Assembly (NCBI RefSeq): GCF_000773685.1
Contig: NZ_JPQO01000029.1
Span: 1 to 37,190, forward strand
Length of the DNA: 37,190 nucleotides
Source of the DNA: Acinetobacter sp. HR7
GTDB taxonomy: Bacteria; Pseudomonadota; Gammaproteobacteria; Pseudomonadales; Moraxellaceae
Direction: 5' to 3'
Position numbers and translations under genes: made by a program. Every line of letters begins with the position of its first letter. The stretch's first letter is position 1. Positions 16,075-27,211 of the stretch are shown here, in pieces. The notes under the pieces are model-generated. The model saw nothing but the letters and a program-made list of their open reading frames with translations. It did no database searches and had not been told where the DNA came from.

Positions 16075-16725
16075 TTAAATCGACCAGTCCTGAATTTCCC
16101 AACCCTGCTCTTTGGCCAACGCTTCCAGTCGATCGTCTGGATTGACCGCAATAGCATGATCAGCATATTCCAGCAGAAAGCGGTCATTGATCGAATCTGA
16201 ATAGGCCCAGGATTCAGTCACGTTACGGCCTTCCAGCCATTGTTCCAGACGCTCCAGTTTGCCTTTCTGATAGCAGGCGGTGTTAATCACCTTACCAGTA
16301 TATTTACCATCCACGATCTCGGCATTGGTGGCAATAATTTCAGTAATGCCAAACTCACGGAAAATCGGCGCCGTAATAAAGTCTGAAGTTGCGGTGATCC
16401 CCACCAGTTCATGTCCAGCTTCACGATGACGTTCAATCGCCTTGAAACCTTCCGGACGCATTTGTGGACGTATGACTTTTTTCATGAACAGTTGATGAAG
16501 TTTAGTCAAATAATCATTGTCATGTTTAGTTAAAAATTCAAACACAAATTCATTATAAGCATACGGGTCCAGTTGGCCCTTTTTATAGTCTTCATAAAAC
16601 TTGTCGTTCATGGCGCGGTGATGAACCGGGTCAACCAGGCCTTCATTGACCAAAAATTCCCCCCAGGAATGATCCGAATCGGTGTTTAACAGGGTGTGAT
16701 CGAGATCAAATAGCGCCAATTTCAT
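16075..16725 (-). CDS. HAD-superfamily phosphatase, subclass IB (SerB/histidinol-phosphatase-like)
   Basis: 216 residues. HAD motif I is FDLDHTLL (nucleophile Asp7, acid Asp9). Motif II is the threonine/serine in GITATSDF near residue 113. The lysine of motif III is in CYQKGKLERL and the motif IV aspartates in YSDSINDRFLL. Subclass IB members hydrolyse small phosphomonoesters such as phosphoserine or histidinol phosphate; which one applies here cannot be decided. It is divergent from rppH. In Pseudomonas a similar HAD gene also neighbours rppH-ptsP, which suggests an old association. Confidence 0.85.
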   Translation of the reverse strand: MKLALFDLDHTLLNTDSDHSWGEFLVNEGLVDPVHHRAMNDKFYEDYKKGQLDPYAYNEFVFEFLTKHDNDYLTKLHQLFMKKVIRPQMRPEGFKAIERHREAGHELVGITATSDFITAPIFREFGITEIIATNAEIVDGKYTGKVINTACYQKGKLERLEQWLEGRNVTESWAYSDSINDRFLLEYADHAIAVNPDDRLEALAKEQGWEIQDWSI

Positions 16726-16905
16726 GAAAATACTCGTAAAAACTGAAATTTAAGAAAAAAATTGTAAATCTATCTCCGCTAGTCGATAGAAATTCGTTAA
16801 GATCATATCAATTTTAACATTTTTAAACTTTGCTTTTTTCGAGTTGGATAAAGAAATAAAAATCCCCGATAGCAAAGGCATAAATACACAAGATTTAGGT
16901 GCCAA

Positions 16906-17388
16906 ATGATCGACTCCGAAGGTTTCCGACCGAATGTCGGGATCATCTTGGCAAACGATGCTGGACAAGTTTTATGGGCAAAGCGCATTGGTCACAATGC
17001 ATGGCAATTTCCACAAGGAGGTATCCAACATGGCGAAACCCCTGAGCAGGCGCTCTACCGTGAGCTAAGGGAAGAAGTCGGCTTATTGCCCGAACACGTC
17101 CAGATTGTAGCGCAAACCAAAGGCTGGCTGCGTTATCGTTTGCCGCACCGGTACATCCGTACGGAATCCAATCCCGTATGTATCGGTCAAAAACAGAAGT
17201 GGTTTTTACTCAAATTGACGGCGTCAGCGCATCATATTCAGTTAAATCTGTCTGATCCGCCCGAGTTTGACCAATGGCAGTGGGTAAGTTACTGGTATCC
17301 GCTCGGTCAGGTCGTGAATTTTAAACGCGATGTGTACCGCAAAGCCATGGTGGAACTGTGCCAGCAGTTACCTCAGGAAGAAAGTTAA
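16906..17388 (+). CDS. rppH: RNA 5'-pyrophosphohydrolase
   Basis: 160 residues, as in E. coli. RppH removes pyrophosphate from the 5' end of triphosphorylated mRNA and so triggers RNase E-dependent decay. The Nudix box is complete at residues 38-60: GGIQHGE, then REL and REEVGL, including the metal-binding glutamates. The start [14 protein letters not shown] and the segment [12 protein letters not shown] are typical RppH. AGGTG precedes the ATG. ptsP follows after 105 bases with a possible attenuating hairpin in the gap. Confidence 0.95.
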   Translation: MIDSEGFRPNVGIILANDAGQVLWAKRIGHNAWQFPQGGIQHGETPEQALYRELREEVGLLPEHVQIVAQTKGWLRYRLPHRYIRTESNPVCIGQKQKWFLLKLTASAHHIQLNLSDPPEFDQWQWVSYWYPLGQVVNFKRDVYRKAMVELCQQLPQEES

Positions 17389-17399
17389 AAGAAGTGCCT

Positions 17400-17428
17400 A
17401 AAAATCTGAAGATTAATGCAGATTTTTT
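17400..17428 (+). terminator. Possible partial terminator between rppH and ptsP
   Basis: Stem AAAAATCTG / CAGATTTTT with a ten-base loop and six T. The AT-rich stem makes it weaker than the others in the window, so it may only reduce read-through into ptsP. Confidence 0.5.
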
Positions 17429-17493
17429 GGGCAGTTATTGTTATAAATAAAGCAGATACCGGAACTTATACCTACAAATAAGGAGCAGCGCGA

Positions 17494-19788
17494 ATGTCGA
17501 ATATGCAACTGGAAACCTTAAGACGCATTGTGCAGGAAATCAATGCGTCTACCAGTTTGCACGAATCGCTCGACATCATGGTCAACCAGGTGGCTGAAGC
17601 GATGCATGTCGATGTCTGCTCCATTTATCTGCTGGATGAACGCAACCAGCGTTATCTGCTGATGGCATCTAAAGGTCTGAAACCGGAAGCAGTGGGCCAT
17701 GTCTCGCTGCAAACTGGTGAAGGTCTAGTGGGTCTGGTCGGTCAGCGTGAAGAAATTGTCAATCTTGACAATGCGCCGAAGCATGAACGCTTTATGTACC
17801 TGCCGGAAACCGGTGAGGAAATTTATAACTCCTTCCTTGGCGTGCCGGTGATGTACCGCCGTAAGGTGATGGGCGTGCTGGTAGTTCAGAACAAGGAATC
17901 CCAAGATTTCTCCGAAGCGGCAGAATCTTTCCTGGTCACACTATGTGCGCAGCTCTCCGGCGTAATTGCCCATGCCCACGCGGTAGGAAATATTGACGTC
18001 TTCCGTAAGCCAAGCAATTTACCTGCTTATAAGACCTTCCAGGGCGTTTCTGGTTCTGGCGGGATTGCCATTGGCCGTGCCGTAATTCTCTATCCTCCTG
18101 CCGATCTGTCTGCCGTGCCAGACCGTGAAGCGGATGACATCAGCGAAGAACTGACCTTGCTCGACGGGGCCCTCACTGCAGTCCGCGAGGAAATCCAGTC
18201 TTTAGATGACAAGATGCAGGATGCCTTGATGGCAGAGGAACGTGCCTTGTTTAGCGTGTTCCTGCGCATGTTGGATGAAAATGCCCTGCCGGCCGAAATC
18301 AAGGAACTAATCCGTGAAGGTCACTGGGCCCAAGGCGCGGTTCGCATTGTCATTGAAAACCACGTAGCTCAGTTCGCGCAGATGGAAGATGAATACCTGC
18401 GTGAACGGGTATCGGATCTGAAAGACCTCGGCCGGCGTATTCTGGCCAAGCTACAGGAAGCCGATGAAAGCCACCGTGAGCTGACCGATGAAAGTATCCT
18501 GATTGGTGAAGAAATCTCAACCGCGGCACTGGTGGAATTACCCGTCGATAAAATCGCGGCGATTGTCACCACTGAGGGTGCCATGAACTCGCATATGGTG
18601 ATTGTGGCACGTGCACTGGGGATTCCAACCGTGGTCGGTGTGACTGAACTGCCAATAAATACCCTTGATGATGTCGAGATGATTGTCGACGCGCATCAGG
18701 GCCGTGTGTTTATCAATCCGCCACGTCGTCTGCGTACCCGCTATAAAGAAATTCAGAAAGAAGAAGAACAGATCGCCAAAGACCTGCGTCAATATGAAAC
18801 TAAAGACGCGATTACCCCGGATGGTATTGCCGTTCGCCTATTCGTGAATACCGGTCTGATGATTGATGTGGTGCGTGGCGTACAGCGCGGTGCCAAAGGT
18901 GTCGGCCTGTACCGTTCCGAAATTCCATTTATGCTGCGCGACCGCTTCCCCGGCGAAGAAGAACAGCGTTCGATTTACCGTCAGCAGCTGAGCCACTTTG
19001 CCAACAAGCCGGTGGTGATGCGTACCCTGGATATCGGTGCGGACAAAGACCTGCCATATTTCTCAATCGAAGAAGAAAACTCGGCACTGGGCTGGCGCGG
19101 TATTCGCTTTACCTTGGATCATCCAGAGATTTTCTCTTCACAGATTCGTGCGATGTTAAAAGCGAGTATTGGCCTGAATAACCTACATATTCTACTGCCG
19201 ATGGTGACCAGTGTCAGTGAGGTTGAGGAAGCACTGTATTTACTGGAACGTGACTGGATCGCGGTGCAGGAAGAAGAACAGGTCAAGATCACCAAGCCAA
19301 AAATCGGCATCATGGTGGAAGTGCCAAGTGTGCTGCATCAGATTGATGAGTTTTCGGAATTTGTCGATTTCTTCTCGGTGGGTTCCAATGACTTGACCCA
19401 GTATTTACTGGCCGTGGATCGGAATAATCCGCGTGTCGCCAACGTCTATTCGCATCTGCATCCGGCAGTCTTGCGTGCCTTGACTCGTCTGGTCGCAGAC
19501 TGTCATCGCAATGAAAAGCCGGTCAGCATCTGTGGGGAAATGGCGGGAGATCCGCTGTCAGCTGTGCTGTTGATGGCAATGGGCTTTAACACCCTGTCGA
19601 TGAGTTCAAGCAATATTCTGCGGGTACGTAAAACGATTTGTCATGTGCCGATGACCGATGCACAGGACTTATTGGAACATGTACTGAAGCTGGATAATCC
19701 GCTGATGGTGAAAAGTTGGCTGGAACATTATTTCCGCAAGCATGGACTGGCGGATATGGTCAAAGGTGCATCGCGATTGGTGACTTGA
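17494..19788 (+). CDS. ptsP: Phosphoenolpyruvate-protein phosphotransferase, nitrogen PTS enzyme I
   Basis: 764 residues. Residues 1-160 are a GAF sensor domain (LHESLDIMVNQVAEAMHVDVCSIYLLD region). A PTS enzyme I body follows. The phospho-accepting histidine is His367 in GAMNSHMVIVARALGIP. The C-terminal PEP-binding barrel carries GVGLYRSEIPFM, GADKDLPYF, GIMVEVPSV, the DLTQYLLAVDRNN block and SICGEMAGDP. EI-Ntr passes phosphate from PEP to NPr and PtsN, and the GAF domain senses nitrogen status. AAGGAG lies eight bases before ATG 17494. The pair rppH-ptsP is conserved across gammaproteobacteria. Confidence 0.96.
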   Translation: MSNMQLETLRRIVQEINASTSLHESLDIMVNQVAEAMHVDVCSIYLLDERNQRYLLMASKGLKPEAVGHVSLQTGEGLVGLVGQREEIVNLDNAPKHERFMYLPETGEEIYNSFLGVPVMYRRKVMGVLVVQNKESQDFSEAAESFLVTLCAQLSGVIAHAHAVGNIDVFRKPSNLPAYKTFQGVSGSGGIAIGRAVILYPPADLSAVPDREADDISEELTLLDGALTAVREEIQSLDDKMQDALMAEERALFSVFLRMLDENALPAEIKELIREGHWAQGAVRIVIENHVAQFAQMEDEYLRERVSDLKDLGRRILAKLQEADESHRELTDESILIGEEISTAALVELPVDKIAAIVTTEGAMNSHMVIVARALGIPTVVGVTELPINTLDDVEMIVDAHQGRVFINPPRRLRTRYKEIQKEEEQIAKDLRQYETKDAITPDGIAVRLFVNTGLMIDVVRGVQRGAKGVGLYRSEIPFMLRDRFPGEEEQRSIYRQQLSHFANKPVVMRTLDIGADKDLPYFSIEEENSALGWRGIRFTLDHPEIFSSQIRAMLKASIGLNNLHILLPMVTSVSEVEEALYLLERDWIAVQEEEQVKITKPKIGIMVEVPSVLHQIDEFSEFVDFFSVGSNDLTQYLLAVDRNNPRVANVYSHLHPAVLRALTRLVADCHRNEKPVSICGEMAGDPLSAVLLMAMGFNTLSMSSSNILRVRKTICHVPMTDAQDLLEHVLKLDNPLMVKSWLEHYFRKHGLADMVKGASRLVT

Positions 19789-19799
19789 AGACTAAAAAC

Positions 19800-19985
19800 T
19801 TAGCAAAATAGACATAAACAAAAAGGGAGATAATCACTTGAGTATCTCCCTTTCTTGTGTTTGCTGTAACCGCGTTTGGCATCTTTCTTGCGGTCTATAA
19901 AAACTTGGCTTCTGTTGACCTCATGCATGTGTTTGGCCACAAAGTTATGGGGCACAACCTCTTGCAGCTGCTTTTTCTTTGCCAT
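19800..19985 (-). CDS. Small basic protein, ArfA-like ribosome-rescue candidate
   Basis: 61 codons; residues 1-47 are highly basic (MAKKKQLQ..., then HNFVAKHMHEVNRSQVF, RKKDAKRGYSKHKKGR). The last nine residues (LPFCLCLFC) are hydrophobic. AGGTAGGA just upstream makes ATG 19985 convincing. A strong terminator (19820-19853) sits inside codons 45-56, before the stop at 19800-19802, so most transcripts should lack a stop codon. E. coli arfA has the same plan: a basic core, an in-frame hairpin, and a hydrophobic tail that is lost when non-stop mRNA is made. Spacing of N, aliphatic and KK/GY residues is ArfA-like, but I cannot confirm homology. It could instead be an unrelated conserved basic peptide. 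Confidence 0.6.
   Translation of the reverse strand: MAKKKQLQEVVPHNFVAKHMHEVNRSQVFIDRKKDAKRGYSKHKKGRYSSDYLPFCLCLFC
19820..19853 (-). terminator. Strong hairpin terminator inside the small basic gene
   Basis: Perfect 11-bp stem (19822-19832 with 19843-19853; arm AAAGGGAGATA) and a ten-base loop. On the minus strand it ends in five T, then G and three more T, before the gene's stop codon. On the plus strand the following TTTCTTGTGTTT is a weaker tract, so it may also end ptsP transcription. Confidence 0.85.
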
Positions 19986-20007
19986 ATTCCTACCTTTTCA
20001 AGTTGAT

Positions 20008-20026
20008 CAGCATCGGAAGGATGCTG
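20008..20026 (-). promoter_or_regulatory. Hairpin in the leader of the small basic gene
   Basis: CAGCATC / GATGCTG stem with a five-base loop, lying about 8 bases before the AAGGTAGGA ribosome site on the minus strand. The loop (CTTCC on the mRNA strand) could pair with GGAA of that site; this is speculation. Confidence 0.35.
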
Positions 20027-20153
20027 TGCATATATTGTACTGTTTAGGGTGAATTTCAAGCGGCTTTTGAATATTTGTTTTAAGAGATAAGAAAAGGGAG
20101 TGCTGCCTATAAATTCAAGCTGCTCTTCCCTTCTCTAATCTAAATTGAAATGG

Positions 20154-21809
20154 TTATTGGTTTTTTGCTAATGCCCGTTCCAGGATTCGCTCAATATCCA
20201 CCTGTTTAGGACTGATCATACCCACCACCCGGCCATGAAACTCACTATAACGAGTCTGGATAAAAGCATTTGAAATAAACTCAGGCGCATTACGTTTCAA
20301 CAATACACCTTGAGCTAAAACAGTTAAACGACTAACCAGACTGCGTCCGATAAACTGCAAATTATCCGCTGATTGCTGAAACAGTTTAAACAGTTCTTGT
20401 AGTTCTTCTTTAAGTGTTTCATCCTGCATAGCAGTGGCTGCTAGATCCTGGAACAGCACTTCAATCGATTCCGGTTCACGACCAATCGCACGTATGACAT
20501 CCAGACACATGACATTGCCTGAACCTTCCCAGATGGTATTCACCGGTGCCTCACGGAAGATCCGCGCCATGATGCCATTATCCACATAACCATTGCCACC
20601 AAAGACTTCCATGGTTTCTCCAGTCAACTCGACAGCGCGCTTACAGATCCAGAACTTGGAAGCCGGGGTCATGATGCGTTTCCAGGCCAGGGACAGAGCG
20701 TCGTCATTTTCATAGCAATGCGCTAAATGAAAACTGAGTTGCATTGCGGCTTCAGCTTCCAGTGCCAGATCAACCAATACCGCCTGCATTAAAGGCTGTT
20801 CAGCCAGATGCTTGCCAAAGGCTTTACGCTGGCGGGTATAGGCCAGACATTGCACCAGTGCCTGACGCAACATCGCAGTACTGCCGACTGAGCAGGTCAG
20901 GCGGGTGTAATTTGCCATTTCAATAATGGTCGGAATGCCCCTCCCGGCTTCGCCGATCATGATGCCCCAAGCTTCATGGAATTCGACTTCAGAGCTGGAA
21001 TTGCTGCGGTTACCGACCTTGTCTTTGAGTCGCTGTACATGAATCGCGTTCTTGCTGCCATCTTCACGCCAGCGTGGTACAAAGAAACAGGCCAGTCCAT
21101 CCTGTTCAGTTTTTGCCACCACCAGATGCGCATCACACATCGGGGCGGAGAAGAACCATTTATGTCCGGTAAGCAGATAAGCCTGTCCGCGGCCTGATTC
21201 GCCAATCGGTACAGCAAAGGTTTCATTGGCACGGACATCAGAACCACCCTGCTTTTCAGTCATGCCCATACCCAGCCAGATCGACTTTTTCTGACTGATG
21301 GGCAGGTCACGTTCGTCATATTCAGTGGAAAGCAGTTTATCTCCGATCTTGGCCCAGAGTTCAGGTTCACGCTGGATTAAGGGAATACTGCCAAGGGTCA
21401 TTGAGGTTGGGCACAGGCTGCCACATTCCACCTGCCCGCTCAGGTAAAAACGTGCTGCCCAGTCGACCCATTTGGAAGTCGATTCCAGATGGTTAAATGG
21501 ATGGGCATGTGCATCAAACTGGCGGTTTAGACGCATCCACTGATGCCAGGCTGGATGAAATTCAAGATAATCCCGACGGCGTCCTCGGGCATCAAAGGCA
21601 TGGAGGATCGGGGTATGCCGGTTTGCCAGATCGGCATATGTATAATATTGCGATGAACCCACCACCTGCCCCATTTCAGTCAAAATAGCCTGATCTGAAC
21701 TGCCATAGCGCTGCAGGATTTCCTGCAAAATAGTGTCAGTGGCAAACAGGTTGTAATTCTGCTTTTCATCAAACTGGTTGCTGATCTGATGGGTCGTCCA
21801 TGTGTTCAT
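20154..21809 (-). CDS. aidB: AidB-like acyl-CoA dehydrogenase family protein
   Basis: 551 residues from ATG 21809, which has AAGGAAG five bases upstream; an in-frame ATG at 21830 would place this site inside the gene. Length and sequence follow AidB: the N-terminal FDARGRRRDYLEFHPAWHQW, GSLCPTSMTLG, the acyl-CoA dehydrogenase core MTEKQGGSDVRAN with KWFFSAPMCDAHLV, and WEGSGNVMCLDVIRA containing the position of the catalytic glutamate. E. coli AidB is an FAD protein of the adaptive response to alkylation that binds DNA; its enzymatic substrate is unclear. No ada or alkB gene is nearby. It appears monocistronic. Confidence 0.88.
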   Translation of the reverse strand: MNTWTTHQISNQFDEKQNYNLFATDTILQEILQRYGSSDQAILTEMGQVVGSSQYYTYADLANRHTPILHAFDARGRRRDYLEFHPAWHQWMRLNRQFDAHAHPFNHLESTSKWVDWAARFYLSGQVECGSLCPTSMTLGSIPLIQREPELWAKIGDKLLSTEYDERDLPISQKKSIWLGMGMTEKQGGSDVRANETFAVPIGESGRGQAYLLTGHKWFFSAPMCDAHLVVAKTEQDGLACFFVPRWREDGSKNAIHVQRLKDKVGNRSNSSSEVEFHEAWGIMIGEAGRGIPTIIEMANYTRLTCSVGSTAMLRQALVQCLAYTRQRKAFGKHLAEQPLMQAVLVDLALEAEAAMQLSFHLAHCYENDDALSLAWKRIMTPASKFWICKRAVELTGETMEVFGGNGYVDNGIMARIFREAPVNTIWEGSGNVMCLDVIRAIGREPESIEVLFQDLAATAMQDETLKEELQELFKLFQQSADNLQFIGRSLVSRLTVLAQGVLLKRNAPEFISNAFIQTRYSEFHGRVVGMISPKQVDIERILERALAKNQ

Positions 21810-21958
21810 CTTTGCTTCCTTAATATTCATTTTTATTTTGCGATTTTTGAATCAGTATAAAGAAAAAGAAAGGCATAGAATTTTTGATTTCAGTAAATCC
21901 ACCCCTATTCCGTGACTGGGTATTTCATTACCAAATCATTTTCCAAATTTAAGGCAAT

Positions 21959-21986
21959 AAAAAACCGGCCTTAAAGCCGGTTTTTC
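21959..21986 (-). terminator. Intrinsic terminator of katG
   Basis: Stem AAAACCGGC / GCCGGTTTT, loop CTTAAA, with A-run and T-run on the two sides. On the minus strand it ends 21 bases after the katG stop. Confidence 0.9.
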
Positions 21987-22006
21987 TTTTCAGTGTGTCG
22001 AAATGA

Positions 22007-24334
<2,328 letters not shown>

Positions 24335-24593
24335 CTATCTAATTGCCTGTAAATTCATTAGTTATGTATTTTCGGCTGTATTTTCGGGGAAATAGCAGAG
24401 AACATGCAGTTTCGCGAGAATCCGCTTGTTTTGACAGAGGCAAATAACATTCGACTAAAGTTCTAGATCAGGATTTCATTCAACACAGATTTACAGTCGT
24501 AATACGAAGCTAGCAAATGTTAACAAAATCTATTTGATTATCGATTTTAGTAAATAAATTTAATCCAGATCGTTGTGATTGATAGGTGAGCAT

Positions 24594-24619
24594 AAAAATA
24601 GACGCTGCAGCGCCTATTT
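24594..24619 (-). terminator. Probable terminator of the CDF transporter gene
   Basis: AAATAG-A-CGC / GCG-C-CTATTT with one mismatch around TGCA. On the minus strand it ends in TTTTTATG, about 45 bases after the CDF stop. Confidence 0.65.
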
Positions 24620-24665
24620 AAAAATGTTCGGATGAGATCAGCAGATGACTAAGAATTCCCTTCCT

Positions 24666-25604
24666 TTATACCCGCCCATGGGTTCGTTCCAGCCAGACTT
24701 TCTGGGTTTGCGGTTTGACAAACAGAGTAATAATTTCTGGATGAATCTGCTTGATCTGCGCTTCGATCCGGTTGACACAGGCTTCAATTTCATCTGAAGT
24801 CAGATTATCCATAAACTCCAGACTTAAAGAGGCAATCACCTGATGTGCCCCGATCTGTTCAGTCAGCACCCCATTGGCACTAAATACCGCGATATCTTCC
24901 TGGGCAATCAGCAGTACATTTTCCCGCAGTTTCGGGTCAGCAGTTTCACCAAGGAGCAGGCCTTTGGTTTCACGTGCCAATAGCCATGCCGACACCGCCA
25001 GCACTACCCCAATCAGAATCGAAGCTGCACCATCCAGCTCTGGAATATTCAGCTGATGCGCCAGGAAAATACCGACCAGAGCAATCATCAGACCGATTAA
25101 AGCCGCAGTGTCTTCAAATAATACGGTAAAGGTGGTGGGATCCTTACTGCGGCGGAAGGCCTCAAAATACCCCATTTTCCCTTTCATTTTGCGGAAGGTT
25201 TTTAAGGCCACAGTCCAGGAAAATCCTTCACACAGGATCGCAATACCAAGCACGATATAGTTGATCATCGGGTCCTGCATTTCTTCAGGATGAAGAATAT
25301 GCAGGATACCCTGATAAATTGAGACAATGGCACCCAGAGCAAATACCATCAAAGCCACAATAAAGGCCCAGAAATACAGCTCACGTCCATAACCAAAAGG
25401 ATGTTTGGCATCCGGTCGTTGATCAGCTTTTTTCATGCCATAGAGCAGCAGGATTTCATTTAGCGTATCCACCACTGAGTGAATCGCCTCACTAAGCATG
25501 GCAGAACTGTTGGTGATATAAGCTGCAATAAACTTGACCAGAGCAATCGCCAAATTCCCAGCTAGTGCAGCATAGACCACGATTTTATTGGATTCAGACG
25601 ACAT
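24666..25604 (-). CDS. Cation diffusion facilitator (CDF) metal efflux transporter
   Basis: 312 residues with six hydrophobic helices followed by a cytoplasmic domain of about 100 residues. The metal site is formed by helix II (SEAIHSVVDTLNE: His42, Asp46) and helix V (LFEDTAALIGL: Glu164, Asp165). The Glu-Asp pair in helix V instead of His-Asp resembles the SLC30A9/ZnT9-like branch. CDF proteins export Zn2+, Fe2+, Mn2+ or Co2+ by proton antiport; the ion cannot be fixed from sequence. A perfect 19-bp palindrome lies 28 bases upstream of its start and is a likely operator. Confidence 0.88.
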   Translation of the reverse strand: MSSESNKIVVYAALAGNLAIALVKFIAAYITNSSAMLSEAIHSVVDTLNEILLLYGMKKADQRPDAKHPFGYGRELYFWAFIVALMVFALGAIVSIYQGILHILHPEEMQDPMINYIVLGIAILCEGFSWTVALKTFRKMKGKMGYFEAFRRSKDPTTFTVLFEDTAALIGLMIALVGIFLAHQLNIPELDGAASILIGVVLAVSAWLLARETKGLLLGETADPKLRENVLLIAQEDIAVFSANGVLTEQIGAHQVIASLSLEFMDNLTSDEIEACVNRIEAQIKQIHPEIITLFVKPQTQKVWLERTHGRV

Positions 25605-25631
25605 TCAGATTTGTCCTAATTTTTTTGTTCC

Positions 25632-25650
25632 CAAATAGATGATCTATTTG
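25632..25650. promoter_or_regulatory. Perfect 19-bp palindrome between CDF and acetyltransferase genes
   Basis: CAAATAGATGATCTATTTG: nine-base perfect arms around one central G. It lies 28 bases before the CDF start (minus) and 89 bases before the acetyltransferase start (plus), so it can overlap the CDF promoter. It looks like the operator of a dimeric repressor; it does not match the Zur or Fur consensus that I know. Confidence 0.5.
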
Positions 25651-25738
25651 ATTTTTCATTTTATCTCTTTGCATCTTAATAAACTGCTGGCATAAATTGT
25701 TTATTGTTTTGTTGTTCTCATTTTTAATCGGAATCCTC

Positions 25739-26176
25739 ATGCCTGAAATTGTTTCAACTTCTGCTGACCAGCATGCTGCCCTGCTCGAACTGTGGGAACA
25801 GTCTGTGCGTGCGACCCATCATTTCCTAACGGAAGAACAGATCCTGCAGATTCGCCAGCAGATCATCGAGTTTGGCTATTTTGATCAGGTGCAACTGTTT
25901 CATGTGGAACATCAGCAGCAGATTCTGGGTTTTATAGGCATTGCCGGCCATAAATTAGAAATGCTGTTTATCTCTCCCGCTGCATTCCGGCAAGGCATTG
26001 GCAGTCAGTTATTGCAACATGCGCTTGAGCTGGGCGTGACCGAAGTCGATGTCAATGAACAGAATCCTAATGCTGTGACTTTTTATCTGAAACATGGTTT
26101 CAAAGTGGTCAGCCGTTCCGAAACGGATAGCGTGGGCAATCCTTACCCGATTCTGCATCTGAGACTAAAAAAATAA
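25739..26176 (+). CDS. GNAT-family N-acetyltransferase, YjaB-like
   Basis: 145 residues from ATG 25739; the upstream in-frame extension to 25697 encodes only a hydrophobic stretch lacking GNAT character. It resembles E. coli YjaB along its length: WEQSVRATHHFLTEEQ, LEMLFISPAAFRQGIGSQLLQHAL with the acetyl-CoA loop near residues 83-90, VDVNEQNPNAVTFYLKHGFKVVSRSETD and the end NPYPILHLRL. YjaB transfers acetyl groups from acetyl-CoA to protein lysines in vitro; the natural target is uncertain. The Shine-Dalgarno (CGGAA) is weak. It is divergent from the CDF gene and converges on an EamA gene. Confidence 0.87.
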   Translation: MPEIVSTSADQHAALLELWEQSVRATHHFLTEEQILQIRQQIIEFGYFDQVQLFHVEHQQQILGFIGIAGHKLEMLFISPAAFRQGIGSQLLQHALELGVTEVDVNEQNPNAVTFYLKHGFKVVSRSETDSVGNPYPILHLRLKK

Positions 26177-26199
26177 AAAGGAAGCCGTAGCTTCCTTTT
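26176..26199. terminator. Bidirectional terminator between acetyltransferase and EamA genes
   Basis: Ten-base stem AAAAGGAAGC / GCTTCCTTTT, loop CGTA, overlapping the acetyltransferase stop codon by one base. A-run and T-run allow use in both directions. Confidence 0.88.
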
Positions 26200-26227
26200 A
26201 GAGATAAGTTCAATGATTCGGTACTAC

Positions 26228-27136
26228 TTAAACTTTAGAAAAATACTGTTCGCGCCATTCTTTCCAAAAGTACATCACAATCCCTAACATCACCACGGCA
26301 ATACCGGCAAAGGCATGACTGCTGATGATTTCATTATTCAAGGTTGCACCAAGAATCAGGGCAATGATTGGAGTCATTACATTACTTAAAGACACTGTCG
26401 AAGCCGCCAGACGGCGAATCAGCCAGAAATAGCACAGCATCGCTACGATAGAAGACAGGATCATGGTAAAGCCAAAACCAAATAGCGCCTGCATACTTGG
26501 CATTTGGGTTGGGAAGGATTGCCAGATAAATGGAATGATCAACAAAGATCCCAATGAAGAAACGATCAAAGAACCCGTTGCTTGTGACATCGGTTTCAAG
26601 GGCGCATTGATCTTTTTCACCCAGAAGATTGAGCTGATATAGGACACCATGCTGATAAACATCAGCACCACGCCCCATGGATTAATTTTACTTTCGGCTG
26701 AGTCGGCAAATACAAAGCTCAAACCTGCGACTGCTACAAACATACCCACCCATTGTAGCCAGATCAAACGGTTGGTTTTCAGAATGACGTGCCCAATCAG
26801 ACCGGCAACCAGCGGTGAGAAACCAAAGATTAGCGCCATTAAGCCTGAGGTTAAATAGTTCGCCGCCAGATAGATGAATAGCTGCGCACCGATCAGGTTC
26901 AAACTCCCGGCCACATAACTCTTCATGGAAGTGCGGTCAAAAGGCAAAGGATTGCGCATCGCAATAAGAATCGCCAGTGCCAGCACCGAAGCACCGAAGT
27001 AACGGATGATCAGCACCCACATTGGATGCACTTCGGCAATACTCCAGACAATCGCCAGTGGCGTTGCCGCCCAGATCAGCACCAGCAAGGCATAAATACT
27101 TGCCGTCACCAGCATGGGAGATGAATTTGAATTCAT
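26228..27136 (-). CDS. EamA/DMT-superfamily transporter
   Basis: 302 residues with about ten hydrophobic helices in two repeats of five, the EamA (RhaT/YdcZ) layout of drug/metabolite exporters. The first repeat opens with ASIYALLVLIWAATPLAIVWS, the second with INPWGVVLMFISMVSYISSIFWV, and the C-terminal VSLSNVMTPIIALILGATLNNE is typical of the family. Transported compound unknown: amino acids, metabolites or drugs are possible. ATG 27136 has only a weak GAG upstream; an internal ATG seven codons on (MLVTAS) is an alternative. It is monocistronic. Confidence 0.87.
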   Translation of the reverse strand: MNSNSSPMLVTASIYALLVLIWAATPLAIVWSIAEVHPMWVLIIRYFGASVLALAILIAMRNPLPFDRTSMKSYVAGSLNLIGAQLFIYLAANYLTSGLMALIFGFSPLVAGLIGHVILKTNRLIWLQWVGMFVAVAGLSFVFADSAESKINPWGVVLMFISMVSYISSIFWVKKINAPLKPMSQATGSLIVSSLGSLLIIPFIWQSFPTQMPSMQALFGFGFTMILSSIVAMLCYFWLIRRLAASTVSLSNVMTPIIALILGATLNNEIISSHAFAGIAVVMLGIVMYFWKEWREQYFSKV

Positions 27137-27211
27137 AAAGGACTCAATTAAATTTTAATCAGAAAGAATTGAACTGACTTCTCGCTCAAATCCACAATCA
27201 ACAATACTGAT

